Source: JAPUIN01 sp041580375 (GTDB taxonomy: Bacteria; Acidobacteriota; Polarisedimenticolia; Gp22-AA2). From it: 20,711 nucleotides of DNA. The notes beneath the pieces are model-generated. The model was given only the letters and a program-made list of their open reading frames with translations, was not told the origin of the DNA and ran no database searches. Position numbers and translations under genes: made by a program. The stretch spans positions 1-20,711 of the forward strand of contig JBFGDZ010000045.1 of NCBI GenBank assembly GCA_041580375.1, given 5' to 3'. Positions 1-6,571 of this stretch are shown piece after piece (within the stretch, counting starts at the first letter, position 1; each line of letters opens with the position of its first letter).

Positions 1-881
1 GCGGCGTCCGCGGACGCCAGGTTGGCCTCGATCGAGTCGGCCCACATGCCGAGGCGCGTGTAGATGTGCGACGGCATGTGCAGGGCGTGCGGCACCCAGG
101 GCGCCACGTCGTCGTAGCGGCGCGCGGCGATCAGGCCCCTGGCCGCCAGCGCCGGGTAGTCGTAGGCGTGGATCAAATAATGCGGGATGCCGGGATGCTT
201 CGGGTTCTTCTCGAACAGCGGCTCGAGGATCGCCGTCGCCAGCAGCTGATTGCCGTAGGTCTGATCCGTCGGGGGGGCCGTCGCCAGCAGCGACAGGCTG
301 TAGAAGACGGCGACCTCGAGATTTTTCGGGTAGCGCTCGTGCATGGCCTCGAGCGCCTTGCGGAACGCACCGGCGCGGGCCCCGTGCGTCCGCGGGCCGT
401 GACACGACATGGCGGCGGCCTTCGATTCGGCCGCCGGAGCTGTCTCGGCCGGCTGCTCCTCCGCGCTGAAGTAGGCGTCGATCGCATCGATCAGGCCGCG
501 CTCGAGCTCGCTCCCGCCACCGATGGTCCTGGCCTTCTCCACCGCATCGGCCCCCCGCCCCATGTCGACCGGCGTCGGGGCCGCCCACAGGGGGTGGTAC
601 CAGGTCATGGCGACGCCCCACCAGGCCATCGCGCAGCCCGGATCGCGCTCCGCGATCTCCTCGAACCGGACGCGCGCCTCCTCGTAGAAGAACGAGTGCA
701 GCAGCGCGACGGCCGTCTGGAAATCCCTCCGCACCTCCGGCCGGCAGGTGATTTCGAGACGCACGACGCCGCTCGCCCGGAGATCTCCGGTGGTCGGCCC
801 TTCAGGGACCGCCGCGGCGGACGGCGCCGTCCCGAGCGCCACCAACAACAGTGCGGCCACATGTGATGGGATGCCGTGCAT
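1..881 (-). CDS. Secreted TPR-type protein, C-terminus cut by window edge
   Basis: This frame is open from an ATG at 881 to the window edge, giving about 293 residues with no stop, so the C-terminal part is missing. The start has a strong Shine-Dalgarno (GGGGAGGGAT ending a few bases before ATG). Residues 1-24 form a signal peptide (hydrophobic AALLLVALGTAPSAAA). The mature part has helical TPR-like units: FYEEARVRFEEIAERDPGCAMAWWG near 65-90, a second unit around YPKNLEVAVFYSLSLLA, and then the HALHMPSHIYTRLGMWADS signature near 268-286. That signature is, from memory, typical of a family of exported TPR proteins of unknown role common in Acidobacteria-like genomes. It lies 64 bp downstream of the alkaline phosphatase gene on the same strand and may be cotranscribed with it. 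Export and TPR fold are well supported; the biochemical role is unknown. Confidence 0.8.
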   Translation of the reverse strand, partial: MHGIPSHVAALLLVALGTAPSAAAVPEGPTTGDLRASGVVRLEITCRPEVRRDFQTAVALLHSFFYEEARVRFEEIAERDPGCAMAWWGVAMTWYHPLWAAPTPVDMGRGADAVEKARTIGGGSELERGLIDAIDAYFSAEEQPAETAPAAESKAAAMSCHGPRTHGARAGAFRKALEAMHERYPKNLEVAVFYSLSLLATAPPTDQTYGNQLLATAILEPLFEKNPKHPGIPHYLIHAYDYPALAARGLIAARRYDDVAPWVPHALHMPSHIYTRLGMWADSIEANLASADA

Positions 882-945
882 GGATCCCTCCCCTGGAAAC
901 GGTTGTCCACGAACGAAGGAAATGCGTCTCCGCCGGTATGCTCCG

Positions 946-2319
946 TCAGTTCGCGCCCGCCGCGACGAGCAGCAGTTTCCCGATGTCGGTGTTGTCGAGA
1001 TCGAATCGATCGAGCTGAGCCGAGCCCGGTCCGGCGGCGTACACCGGCACCTGCGTCCCGGTGTGGTGGCCGCCCTCGCAGTCGGTCCACCCCCAGCCCA
1101 CCCGGGCGCGGGCGTTGAGGACGTCCGCGATTCCGAGCGGGTCGGCGCACGAGCGAATCGCCTCGACTTCCGCGGACGACAGGGCCGGCCAGACGTCCCC
1201 GATGCCGGCGTAGGTCCTCATCGCCGCTTCGATCGTCATCCCCCCCTCGATCGCGCGCCAGATGACATCGACCGTGGCCCGGATGCCGCCGATGAATTCA
1301 AGATTCGGATTCGCACCGAGAGCCAGCCCCCCGGTCTCGTGGTCGGCGGTGACGATCAGCAGCGTCCTCCCGTCCGCCGCAGCGAACGAGCGCGCGACCT
1401 CGATCGCCTCGTCGAACGCGATCACCTCGTGCAGCGTGCCGGCCACGTCAAGCTTGTGCGCGGTCCAATCGATCGCGCCCCCCTCGACGACCAGGAAGAA
1501 CCCGTCGGCATCGCGGCTCACGATCTCGAGCGCCTTGGCAGTCATCTCGGCCAGCGTCGGCTCGGTGAGCCCGCGCTTGAGCGGCCGATCAAGGACGTAG
1601 GTCATCGCGACGCCGCCGAAATGCCCGAGCAGCCGGTTCGCGGGGGCCGTGGCCCTGTTCAGTTCCGACGCCTTCCTGACGTATTCGTACCCACGGCTCT
1701 TCAGCTCATTGATCAGATTGAGATCGCCGGTCCCGTTCGCGCCCTGCGGTTTGTAGTAGGCCGCGCCCGCCCCCAGCAGCACCTCGACGCCGTCCAGCCG
1801 GCCTTCCCACGTGCCGAGTCCAAGGGCCTGCTGCTTGGCGATGTTGCTGTAATCGTAGCGACTGACGGTGTGCACCGCCCAGACGCCCGGCGTCGCATCG
1901 ATGATGAAGACCGAGCTGACGATCCCTGTCGACATCCCGCGCGCCTCAGCCACTTCCCAGACCGTCTCGAGCGGATTGCCTGCGATGTCCACCGAGATGT
2001 AGCCGTTCGCCGTCTTCTGCCCGGTCGCCATCGCCGTGGCGGACGCGGCCGAATCGGTCACCTCCCCGAAAATGTTGTCGTGCCACATCAGGCCGGGGGA
2101 CGGATCGAGCCGATCCATGGCGAGCACGCCTCCGGCGAAGCGCCGGGCCAGCTCGACCTGCTCCGGCCCCATCCCGTCCCCGATCATGAGGATGATGTTT
2201 CTGGGCTGGCCCGGTTCCTGCGCATGCACAGGCTGAACGAAGCCCCCGACCACCCACGCCGTGGCCACGGCCAGGACGCCGAAGATCAGGCCGCCGGACC
2301 CGCGCCGATGATTTCGCAT
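946..2319 (-). CDS. Alkaline phosphatase (PhoA superfamily), exported
   Basis: This 457-residue enzyme should hydrolyse phosphate monoesters in the periplasm or outside the cell. A signal peptide covers about 1-33 (hydrophobic core GLIFGVLAVATAWVVGGF, cleavage after VHA). The metal-site motif MIGDGMG is at 45-51 (D48). The nucleophile motif TDSAASATAMATG is at 88-100 (D89, S90). D141 and T143 fit the Mg-site positions. E279, D284 and H288 lie in EGGAIDWTAH with the E. coli PhoA spacing. TADHETGG is at 324-331 (D326, H327), and the last Zn-ligand region GGHHTG is at 416-421 (H419). All catalytic and metal residues appear intact. The residue after D284 is Trp (W285), where E. coli has Lys328. 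The ATG at 2319 has a strong GGGAGGGA Shine-Dalgarno. No Pho box is recognisable upstream. A candidate sigma-70-like promoter is listed separately. Length is normal for the family. Confidence 0.95.
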   Translation of the reverse strand: MRNHRRGSGGLIFGVLAVATAWVVGGFVQPVHAQEPGQPRNIILMIGDGMGPEQVELARRFAGGVLAMDRLDPSPGLMWHDNIFGEVTDSAASATAMATGQKTANGYISVDIAGNPLETVWEVAEARGMSTGIVSSVFIIDATPGVWAVHTVSRYDYSNIAKQQALGLGTWEGRLDGVEVLLGAGAAYYKPQGANGTGDLNLINELKSRGYEYVRKASELNRATAPANRLLGHFGGVAMTYVLDRPLKRGLTEPTLAEMTAKALEIVSRDADGFFLVVEGGAIDWTAHKLDVAGTLHEVIAFDEAIEVARSFAAADGRTLLIVTADHETGGLALGANPNLEFIGGIRATVDVIWRAIEGGMTIEAAMRTYAGIGDVWPALSSAEVEAIRSCADPLGIADVLNARARVGWGWTDCEGGHHTGTQVPVYAAGPGSAQLDRFDLDNTDIGKLLLVAAGAN

Positions 2320-2374
2320 GAAATCCCTCCCTCAAAGAGACGAGTCAGGTTGAGAACGCTCTCGCGTGTCCTAC

Positions 2375-2403
2375 TGAATACGCCGAGCCGGGCGGACCGT
2401 CAA
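2375..2403 (-). promoter_or_regulatory. Candidate promoter of the alkaline phosphatase gene
   Basis: On the minus strand TTGACG (2403-2398) and TATTCA (2380-2375) are separated by 17 bp, about 55 bp upstream of the phosphatase ATG. The -35 box is good but the -10 box matches consensus at only half its positions. The rest of the 263-bp gap (2320-2582) shows no further gene, and no clear terminator for the lipoprotein gene that ends at 2583. Confidence 0.35.
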
Positions 2404-2582
2404 GATACAAGTCATGTCCCGGGCGATCCGCTCGCCGTCCGCCGACCGGATCGTGTAAACCGGCATGTGATGCACTCAACGAACGCACGGCGGCCCCGTA
2501 CGGATGTCAGCTCGTGGCACGATGGGGCCGGCGGTACCCGGTGACCCCGGTCCTCGCTCGGATCGTTCCCTCTGCTGCAACC

Positions 2583-4193
2583 CTACCGGGCGATCAGCAT
2601 CGTCACCCGATGGGGCTCGGTGGTGGAGGGCTGATGCATCAGGACGTCGTCCCGGCCGTCCCCGTTGAGGTCGACCAACCGGGTGTATTCTTCCTTGGGC
2701 ATGGAGACCGCCACCTTGTGAGGCCGCCGGTCGAACAGGTCCGGACCCGGCACGCCGAAAAAGACGCGCAGCTCCTTCCGTCCCTTCTGCAGCAGCAGGT
2801 CCGAGCGTCCGTCGCCGTTCACGTCCCCGATCAGCACCGACGGGAAGACCGCGGCTTGTTCGCCCGATCGGCCGAAGGAGATCGTCCTGATCGTGCGGTC
2901 GGCGTCGGGTTTGCCGGGGTAGCCGCTCTCCTCCATTCGATAGAACTGGAGATCGAGCGCCACGGAATCGTTCAGCATCGCGCTGAAGAGCATCCCGATG
3001 GCCTTGAAAAAGCCGGGATTGATGGTCGTGTACACGACGTCGACCCGGCCGTCGCGGTCGAAGTCGTGCTGCTCCAGCCCGAACGGGATGCCGTCCGATT
3101 CGATCGCGGCGCCGACCTCCTGCGCGAAGGCGATGCCGCCATCGGGCGCCGGCGCGCCGAAATGCACCTCGTAGGTGGAGTGCATGCGCCACAGGCTCCC
3201 GCCCTCGAGTGAGAACACCACCAGGTCGGCGACCCCGTCGCCGTTCATGTCGGTCAGCGAGTGCAGCACCCTCCCCGTCAGGGCTCCCGGCGGCTGGCGA
3301 TCCATGAGCCGCCGGCGCACGCCGTGGGGAGCGGCGAGCGAGGCGAGATCGTCGGAGTCGAATGCCACATCGGTGGTGAAGGTCGTGGCCACCGCGGCGA
3401 ACAGCCCGCGCTCGTCCTGAAGATGAACCTCGAAATGATCCTCGTTCCAGAACACCAGGTCTGTGCGGCCGTCCCGGTCGTAGTCCATCTGGTGAATCCG
3501 GCCCGGCGCCCGGAGGTCGTATCGATGTCCGTCGGGTCCTTCGATCCGGGCGCGCTCGTTGGAGGGGCCGATTCTGACCGGATCGGCGAAGGCACCGTCG
3601 CGCATCTGGATGCACACCCAGATCCCTTCGTAGTCCGGGACGACCAGGTCGTCGCGGCCGTCTCCGTTCAGGTCCCGGGTGACGTCGATCTGAGGGATGA
3701 CGCCTCCGGGGGGCGGGTTGAAGTTGGAGGTCACCGCCACGAGCGCGCGCTCCGTCGCCGATGCGGGGTCGAACCAGTTCAGACGGCCGTCCTCGTAGGT
3801 GATCAACCGATCGCGACCTCCGATTCCGGCCACGTCGACGAACTGCACCTCCGGACGCAGCGCCGCGTCGAGCCTCGGCGCCCAGCCGGCGTCGTCGAAC
3901 CCGTAGATGCGAAGGCGGCGCCCCTCGTCATCGCCAGTGCTCACCACGGCGAGATCCGCAACGGCGCCGCCGAGAAGGAATCCCGTCAGAACGGTCTGGT
4001 GTTTCGCCGGGCCGGTTGCGACCTCGTACTGCTCGAAGGTGGGCTCCGCGGCGGCCTCGTCGGCCCGCAGCGGGACTGCGGTCTGCATCATGCAACCCGA
4101 CACGATGGCGCCGGAGAGCAGCAGGGAGATGAGGCCCCGCCGACGGGGCCTCGCACGGTCGGATGCGGTGCTGGATGCGGCTCCAGGAATCAT
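2583..4193 (-). CDS. FG-GAP/VCBS-repeat lipoprotein (beta-propeller)
   Basis: Using the ATG at 4193 this is a 536-residue lipoprotein. A basic n-region (RARPRRRG) is followed by a hydrophobic stretch and a VSGC lipobox whose Cys is residue 34, so the mature protein should be lipid-anchored. Six calcium-loop FG-GAP motifs of the form D-x-[N/D/R]-x-D-G-x-x-D are visible at about 174-182 (DLNGDGRDD), 237-245, 315-323, 377-385, 457-465 and 508-516. The fold is therefore expected to be an integrin-like seven-bladed propeller for binding a ligand or partner; no catalytic domain is seen. An in-frame upstream ATG at 4265 (560 residues) also has a good GAGGAG site but would put 24 extra residues before the signal peptide, so I prefer 4193. 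The gene is divergent from a sigma-54 activator and has a candidate -24/-12 promoter, suggesting it is that activator's target. Ligand unknown. Confidence 0.85.
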   Translation of the reverse strand: MIPGAASSTASDRARPRRRGLISLLLSGAIVSGCMMQTAVPLRADEAAAEPTFEQYEVATGPAKHQTVLTGFLLGGAVADLAVVSTGDDEGRRLRIYGFDDAGWAPRLDAALRPEVQFVDVAGIGGRDRLITYEDGRLNWFDPASATERALVAVTSNFNPPPGGVIPQIDVTRDLNGDGRDDLVVPDYEGIWVCIQMRDGAFADPVRIGPSNERARIEGPDGHRYDLRAPGRIHQMDYDRDGRTDLVFWNEDHFEVHLQDERGLFAAVATTFTTDVAFDSDDLASLAAPHGVRRRLMDRQPPGALTGRVLHSLTDMNGDGVADLVVFSLEGGSLWRMHSTYEVHFGAPAPDGGIAFAQEVGAAIESDGIPFGLEQHDFDRDGRVDVVYTTINPGFFKAIGMLFSAMLNDSVALDLQFYRMEESGYPGKPDADRTIRTISFGRSGEQAAVFPSVLIGDVNGDGRSDLLLQKGRKELRVFFGVPGPDLFDRRPHKVAVSMPKEEYTRLVDLNGDGRDDVLMHQPSTTEPHRVTMLIAR

Positions 4194-4278
4194 CTCTGCT
4201 CTCCTTTCGGTGTTGGACAGTCTACTCGCCGGGCCTGCGGTGTGTCCGTCGATCTCGCGTCTCATGACATCTCCTCTT
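4191..4278 (-). promoter_or_regulatory. Two ribosome-binding sites with alternative in-frame starts for the lipoprotein
   Basis: Reading the minus strand, AAGAGGAG stands a few bases before the ATG at 4265, and AAAGGAG stands 7 nt before the in-frame ATG at 4193. The first site is also followed by ATGTCATGA, in which a three-codon frame (ATG-TCA-TGA) ends across the 4265 ATG. Both starts look usable. The lipoprotein signal sequence argues for the inner one. Confidence 0.45.
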
Positions 4279-4294
4279 TTGTCGGTCGACTTCC

Positions 4295-4313
4295 GGCCAC
4301 GGGGGTCGTGGCC
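4295..4313. repeat. Perfect inverted repeat in the predicted lipoprotein leader
   Basis: GGCCACG (4295-4301) and CGTGGCC (4307-4313) are perfect complements around GGGGT. The element lies between the candidate -24/-12 start near 4347 and the lipoprotein start codons. It could form a 7-bp GC-rich hairpin in the mRNA leader or act as a DNA-binding site. There is no T-tract, so it is not a clear terminator. Confidence 0.5.
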
Positions 4314-4323
4314 CCCTCCCTGT

Positions 4324-4338
4324 GCGAGCGATGCTCGC
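4324..4338. repeat. Short perfect inverted repeat GCGAGC-GAT-GCTCGC
   Basis: The arms at 4324-4329 and 4333-4338 are perfectly complementary with a 3-nt spacer. The element sits just downstream of the predicted sigma-54 start (about 4347) in the lipoprotein leader, 10 bp from the larger inverted repeat. Function unknown; a leader hairpin or operator are both possible. Confidence 0.4.
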
Positions 4339-4358
4339 GGTGGACAAGATGCCCTATC

Positions 4359-4373
4359 GCGAGGTTCATGCCA
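4359..4373 (-). promoter_or_regulatory. Candidate sigma-54 (-24/-12) promoter for the lipoprotein gene
   Basis: The minus strand reads TGGCATGAACCTCGC, against the consensus TGGCACG-N4-TTGC. It has the invariant GG and GC dinucleotides with the required 10-bp spacing and matches 9 of the 11 conserved positions. The predicted start is near 4347, leaving a leader of 81 nt to the ATG at 4265 or 153 nt to the ATG at 4193. The adjacent divergent gene encodes a sigma-54 activator, which makes the match more credible. By equal-base chance such a match would occur about once per 20 kb per strand, so it is not proof alone. Confidence 0.5.
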
Positions 4374-4449
4374 GGTCGCGGCGGATGCTTCAACTCATTG
4401 AATACAGGCGGGTAGCGGCTGTCGGGCGAGATCGCGGGTGTAGGATGAC

Positions 4450-4488
4450 TTTACATTTAATGTACTTTAATATACATTTCTTGTATAT
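4450..4488 (+). promoter_or_regulatory. Tandem TACA-N5-TGTA operators and probable activator-gene promoter
   Basis: In an AT-rich island two 13-bp palindromes, TACATTTAATGTA (4452-4464) and TACATTTCTTGTA (4473-4485), are identical at 11 of 13 positions and have centres exactly 21 bp (two helical turns) apart. The second extends to 7-bp arms (ATATACA/TGTATAT, 4470-4488) and overlaps the ATG at 4487. TTTACA (4450-4455) with TACATT 17 bp later is a possible sigma-70 promoter that would start close to this ATG. The sites lie about 111 and 132 bp upstream of the predicted sigma-54 start of the divergent gene, a usual distance for enhancer sites. Confidence 0.65.
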
Positions 4489-6028
4489 GCCGACACTCTT
4501 CCGCTCGACCGGCGAGCGCCAAGTGGCCGAGGCCGTCTCGGAGATCGCCTACTGCAACCCGTTCCTGGCGGAGCGGATGGAGTGGGAGCGCCGCATCCTG
4601 GGCGACGCCTTCACTCCTTTCTTCACGGTCTGGCATCCGCGGTCCGACGTCCTGGGGGACAACCCCAACGTCGTGAAGATCGCCGGGGAGACCGAGAGAC
4701 TCGCCGGGCAACTCCGGGAGCGCCTGGCGGCCGGCGCCGAATCGACCGAGAGCGAGCGCCGTCTCTACCTGGAGGTCTGCCTCTACGACCTCTACTGCCG
4801 CTACCACCAGCCGTTGTTCGAGATGTTCCACCGGCCCGGTGACTTTCGGGGCGGCAGGCAGGTCCCCTTCTGGAACGACTTCGCCGGAGATTTTCAGCGG
4901 CTCCTGGGCCTCCGGCCGATCCAGCTCCCGAAGTCCGTGACGCCGGCCCACGTCCTCGCGTGCTTCTTCCAGGTGCGGCGCGCCTTCCACTTCACCTTCC
5001 GCTCCATCGCCGGCAGCTCCATGCCGGCGGCGCGGCTGCGCGCCCAGATCTGGCAGTCGATCTTCACCCACGACCTGCGGCGCTATCAGCAGATCCTGTT
5101 CGACCGCATGGGCGAGGTCACGACCCTGATCACGGGCCCCTCCGGCGCCGGCAAGGAGCTGGTGGCCCGCGCCATAGCCCTGTCGCGTTACATCCCCTTC
5201 GACCCGCGCACGAGGTCGTTCCGGGAGGGGTTCGAGGAGTCGTTCTTCCCGCTGCACCTCGCCGCCCTCTCGCCCACGCTCATCGAGTCCGAGCTCTTCG
5301 GCCACCGGCGCGGCGCCTTCACCGGCGCCGTCGCCGATCGCAAGGGCTGGCTCGAGCTCTGCCCGAGACTGGGGGCGGTCTTCCTGGACGAGATCGGCGA
5401 GGTGGACGGTGGAATCCAGGTGAAGCTGCTGCGGGTGCTGGAGACCCGCAGGTTCCAGCCGCTCGGCACGTCCGAGGAGCGGATCTTCGAGGGCAAGGTG
5501 ATCGCCGCGACGAACCGGGATCTGGCGGAGGAGATTCGGGAGCGCCGCTTTCGCGAGGACCTGTACTACCGGCTGTGCGCCGACACCGTCGTGGCGCCCT
5601 CCCTGCGTGAGCGCATCGCCGACTCCCCTGACGAGCTGCCGACCCTGCTCCGGTTCCTGGCTCAGCGGCTGGTGGGCGAGGAGGAGGCTCCCGGCCTGGC
5701 CCGGGAGGCGGAGACCTGGATCCTGGAGAACCTCGGTCGGGATTACGCCTGGCCCGGTAACGTCCGGGAGATGTCGCAATGCCTGAGCAACGTCCTCATC
5801 CGGCGCGATTATCGTCCGGTCGAGACGAGACGCGCCGGGGACTGGCGCCGGCGCCTGGCCGACGATCTCCTGGAGGGCAGGCTGACGGCGGACGACCTGC
5901 TGGGGCGCTATTGCTCGCTCGTCTACGCGCGGACGGGCAGCTACGCCGAGACCGCCCGCCGACTCGGTCTCGACCGGCGCACGGTGAAGGCGCGGATCGA
6001 CCCGGACCTGCTGAAGGACGGCCAATGA
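4487..6028 (+). CDS. Sigma-54-dependent AAA+ transcriptional activator with unrecognised N-terminal domain
   Basis: This 513-residue protein has the bacterial enhancer-binding layout. Residues 1 to about 190 form an N-terminal domain that I do not recognise: helical, with many aromatic residues (YCNPF near the start, LYLEVCLYDLYCRYHQPLFEM, then FWNDFAGDFQRLLGL). The AAA+ domain follows, with Walker A GPSGAGKE at 217-224, the sigma-54 contact loop GAFTGA at 276-281, Walker B VFLDE at 298-302, and WPGNVRE at 422-428. The C-terminus (about 470-513) is a Fis-type helix-turn-helix (TGSYAETARRLGLDRRTVKARI). It should use ATP to open sigma-54 promoters. I chose the ATG at 4487 because upstream in-frame ATGs (4322, 4445) would translate the AT-rich palindromes. 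No Shine-Dalgarno is visible before 4487, so a leaderless message is possible. There is no response-regulator receiver domain; the signal is unknown. The likely target is the divergent lipoprotein gene, plus itself. Confidence 0.9.
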   Translation: MPTLFRSTGERQVAEAVSEIAYCNPFLAERMEWERRILGDAFTPFFTVWHPRSDVLGDNPNVVKIAGETERLAGQLRERLAAGAESTESERRLYLEVCLYDLYCRYHQPLFEMFHRPGDFRGGRQVPFWNDFAGDFQRLLGLRPIQLPKSVTPAHVLACFFQVRRAFHFTFRSIAGSSMPAARLRAQIWQSIFTHDLRRYQQILFDRMGEVTTLITGPSGAGKELVARAIALSRYIPFDPRTRSFREGFEESFFPLHLAALSPTLIESELFGHRRGAFTGAVADRKGWLELCPRLGAVFLDEIGEVDGGIQVKLLRVLETRRFQPLGTSEERIFEGKVIAATNRDLAEEIRERRFREDLYYRLCADTVVAPSLRERIADSPDELPTLLRFLAQRLVGEEEAPGLAREAETWILENLGRDYAWPGNVREMSQCLSNVLIRRDYRPVETRRAGDWRRRLADDLLEGRLTADDLLGRYCSLVYARTGSYAETARRLGLDRRTVKARIDPDLLKDGQ

Positions 6029-6062
6029 ACCGTCCGGTCGCGGACCGATCCCGCTCCCGGAA

Positions 6063-6078
6063 AACGGACACGTCCGTT
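6063..6078 (-). terminator. Possible terminator hairpin between convergent genes
   Basis: AACGGAC (6063-6069) and GTCCGTT (6072-6078) are perfect complements with 2 nt between them. On the minus strand the stem is followed by a short T run (GTTTTCC). It lies in the 76-bp gap between the ends of the convergent activator and VOC genes. The T-tract is weak and the loop tight, so this is tentative. Confidence 0.35.
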
Positions 6079-6104
6079 CTCAGGCGGGGCAACGGGTCCG
6101 TCCG

Positions 6105-6518
6105 TCAGCGCGGACAGCAGCCCGCCACCGCCGGGGCGGGCGTCTCGATGTCCCGGAGGACCGCGTAGATCTCCCAGCGGTTCCCGTCGGGGTCGGAGAC
6201 CCGGAGCTTGTCCTGCAGGGCGTAGCAGCACTCCGCCCGCCCCTCCTCCTCGACGTCGATTCCCCGCGCGCGGAGATCGCCTTTCCACCGCTCGACCTCG
6301 GCCGTCGAGCCGACGCGGATGCCCAGGTGGGACAGCGCGCCCGGACCGGCGGCCGTCGCGAGCCCCGGTCCCAGCGCGAGGTGGATCTCCGGTTCCCGCG
6401 TCACGAACTTGGCGTAGTCGGACTTCAGCTTGGACGGCTCGCCGAACAGGCGCCGGTAGAAGTCGACCGATCGGTCGAGGTCACGAACCTTGAGCGAGAT
6501 GTGAACGGACGGTGCCAT
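6105..6518 (-). CDS. arsI: ArsI/CadI-type VOC metalloenzyme, probable C-As lyase
   Basis: This 137-residue vicinal-oxygen-chelate protein matches the ArsI family, Fe(II)-dependent dioxygenases that cleave the carbon-arsenic bond of trivalent organoarsenicals such as methylarsenite in the cytoplasm. The expected metal ligands are H6 (VHISLKV), H64 (SHLGIRV) and E116 (NRWEIY). The substrate-binding Cys pair is C97-C98 in ECCYALQDK, followed by the family signature DPDGNRWE. A second Cys pair lies at the extreme C-terminus (GCCPR). The ATG at 6518 has a clear GGAGG 5 nt upstream; the frame is open further upstream, but that segment overlaps arsR and is not needed. It follows arsR by 53 bp on the same strand. 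The related CadI cadmium protein shares the ligands, so ArsI versus CadI is not settled by sequence alone. Confidence 0.88.
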   Translation of the reverse strand: MAPSVHISLKVRDLDRSVDFYRRLFGEPSKLKSDYAKFVTREPEIHLALGPGLATAAGPGALSHLGIRVGSTAEVERWKGDLRARGIDVEEEGRAECCYALQDKLRVSDPDGNRWEIYAVLRDIETPAPAVAGCCPR

Positions 6519-6530
6519 GGTTCCTCCAGC

Positions 6531-6552
6531 TCGACACATTGAAGAGTGTCGA
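6531..6552. repeat. Inverted repeat between arsR and arsI
   Basis: TCGACAC (6531-6537) and GTGTCGA (6546-6552) are perfect complements with 8 nt between. The element lies just upstream of the arsI ribosome-binding site (6523-6527). It may be an intercistronic hairpin that tunes arsI translation or mRNA stability, or a second ArsR site. An AT-rich ATATAT run next to it could serve as a weak -10. Confidence 0.5.
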
Positions 6553-6571
6553 TATATGGGGCGAAAATTTT

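Noticed and set aside
2514..2528. Perfect TGGCACG on the plus strand, a -24 half of a sigma-54 promoter
   Set aside because: The -12 GC is absent at the required spacing and no plus-strand gene follows.
748..2544. Long plus-strand open frame opposite the alkaline phosphatase
   Set aside because: The minus strand has every catalytic motif of alkaline phosphatase; the plus frame has none of any family.
2320..2582. Pho box upstream of the alkaline phosphatase
   Set aside because: No CTGTCAT-like tandem repeat found by eye on either strand.
4322..4486. Upstream starts (4322, 4445) for the sigma-54 activator
   Set aside because: They would translate the AT-rich palindromes as MTLHLMYFNIHFLYM, unlike the composition of the rest; no ribosome-binding site supports them.
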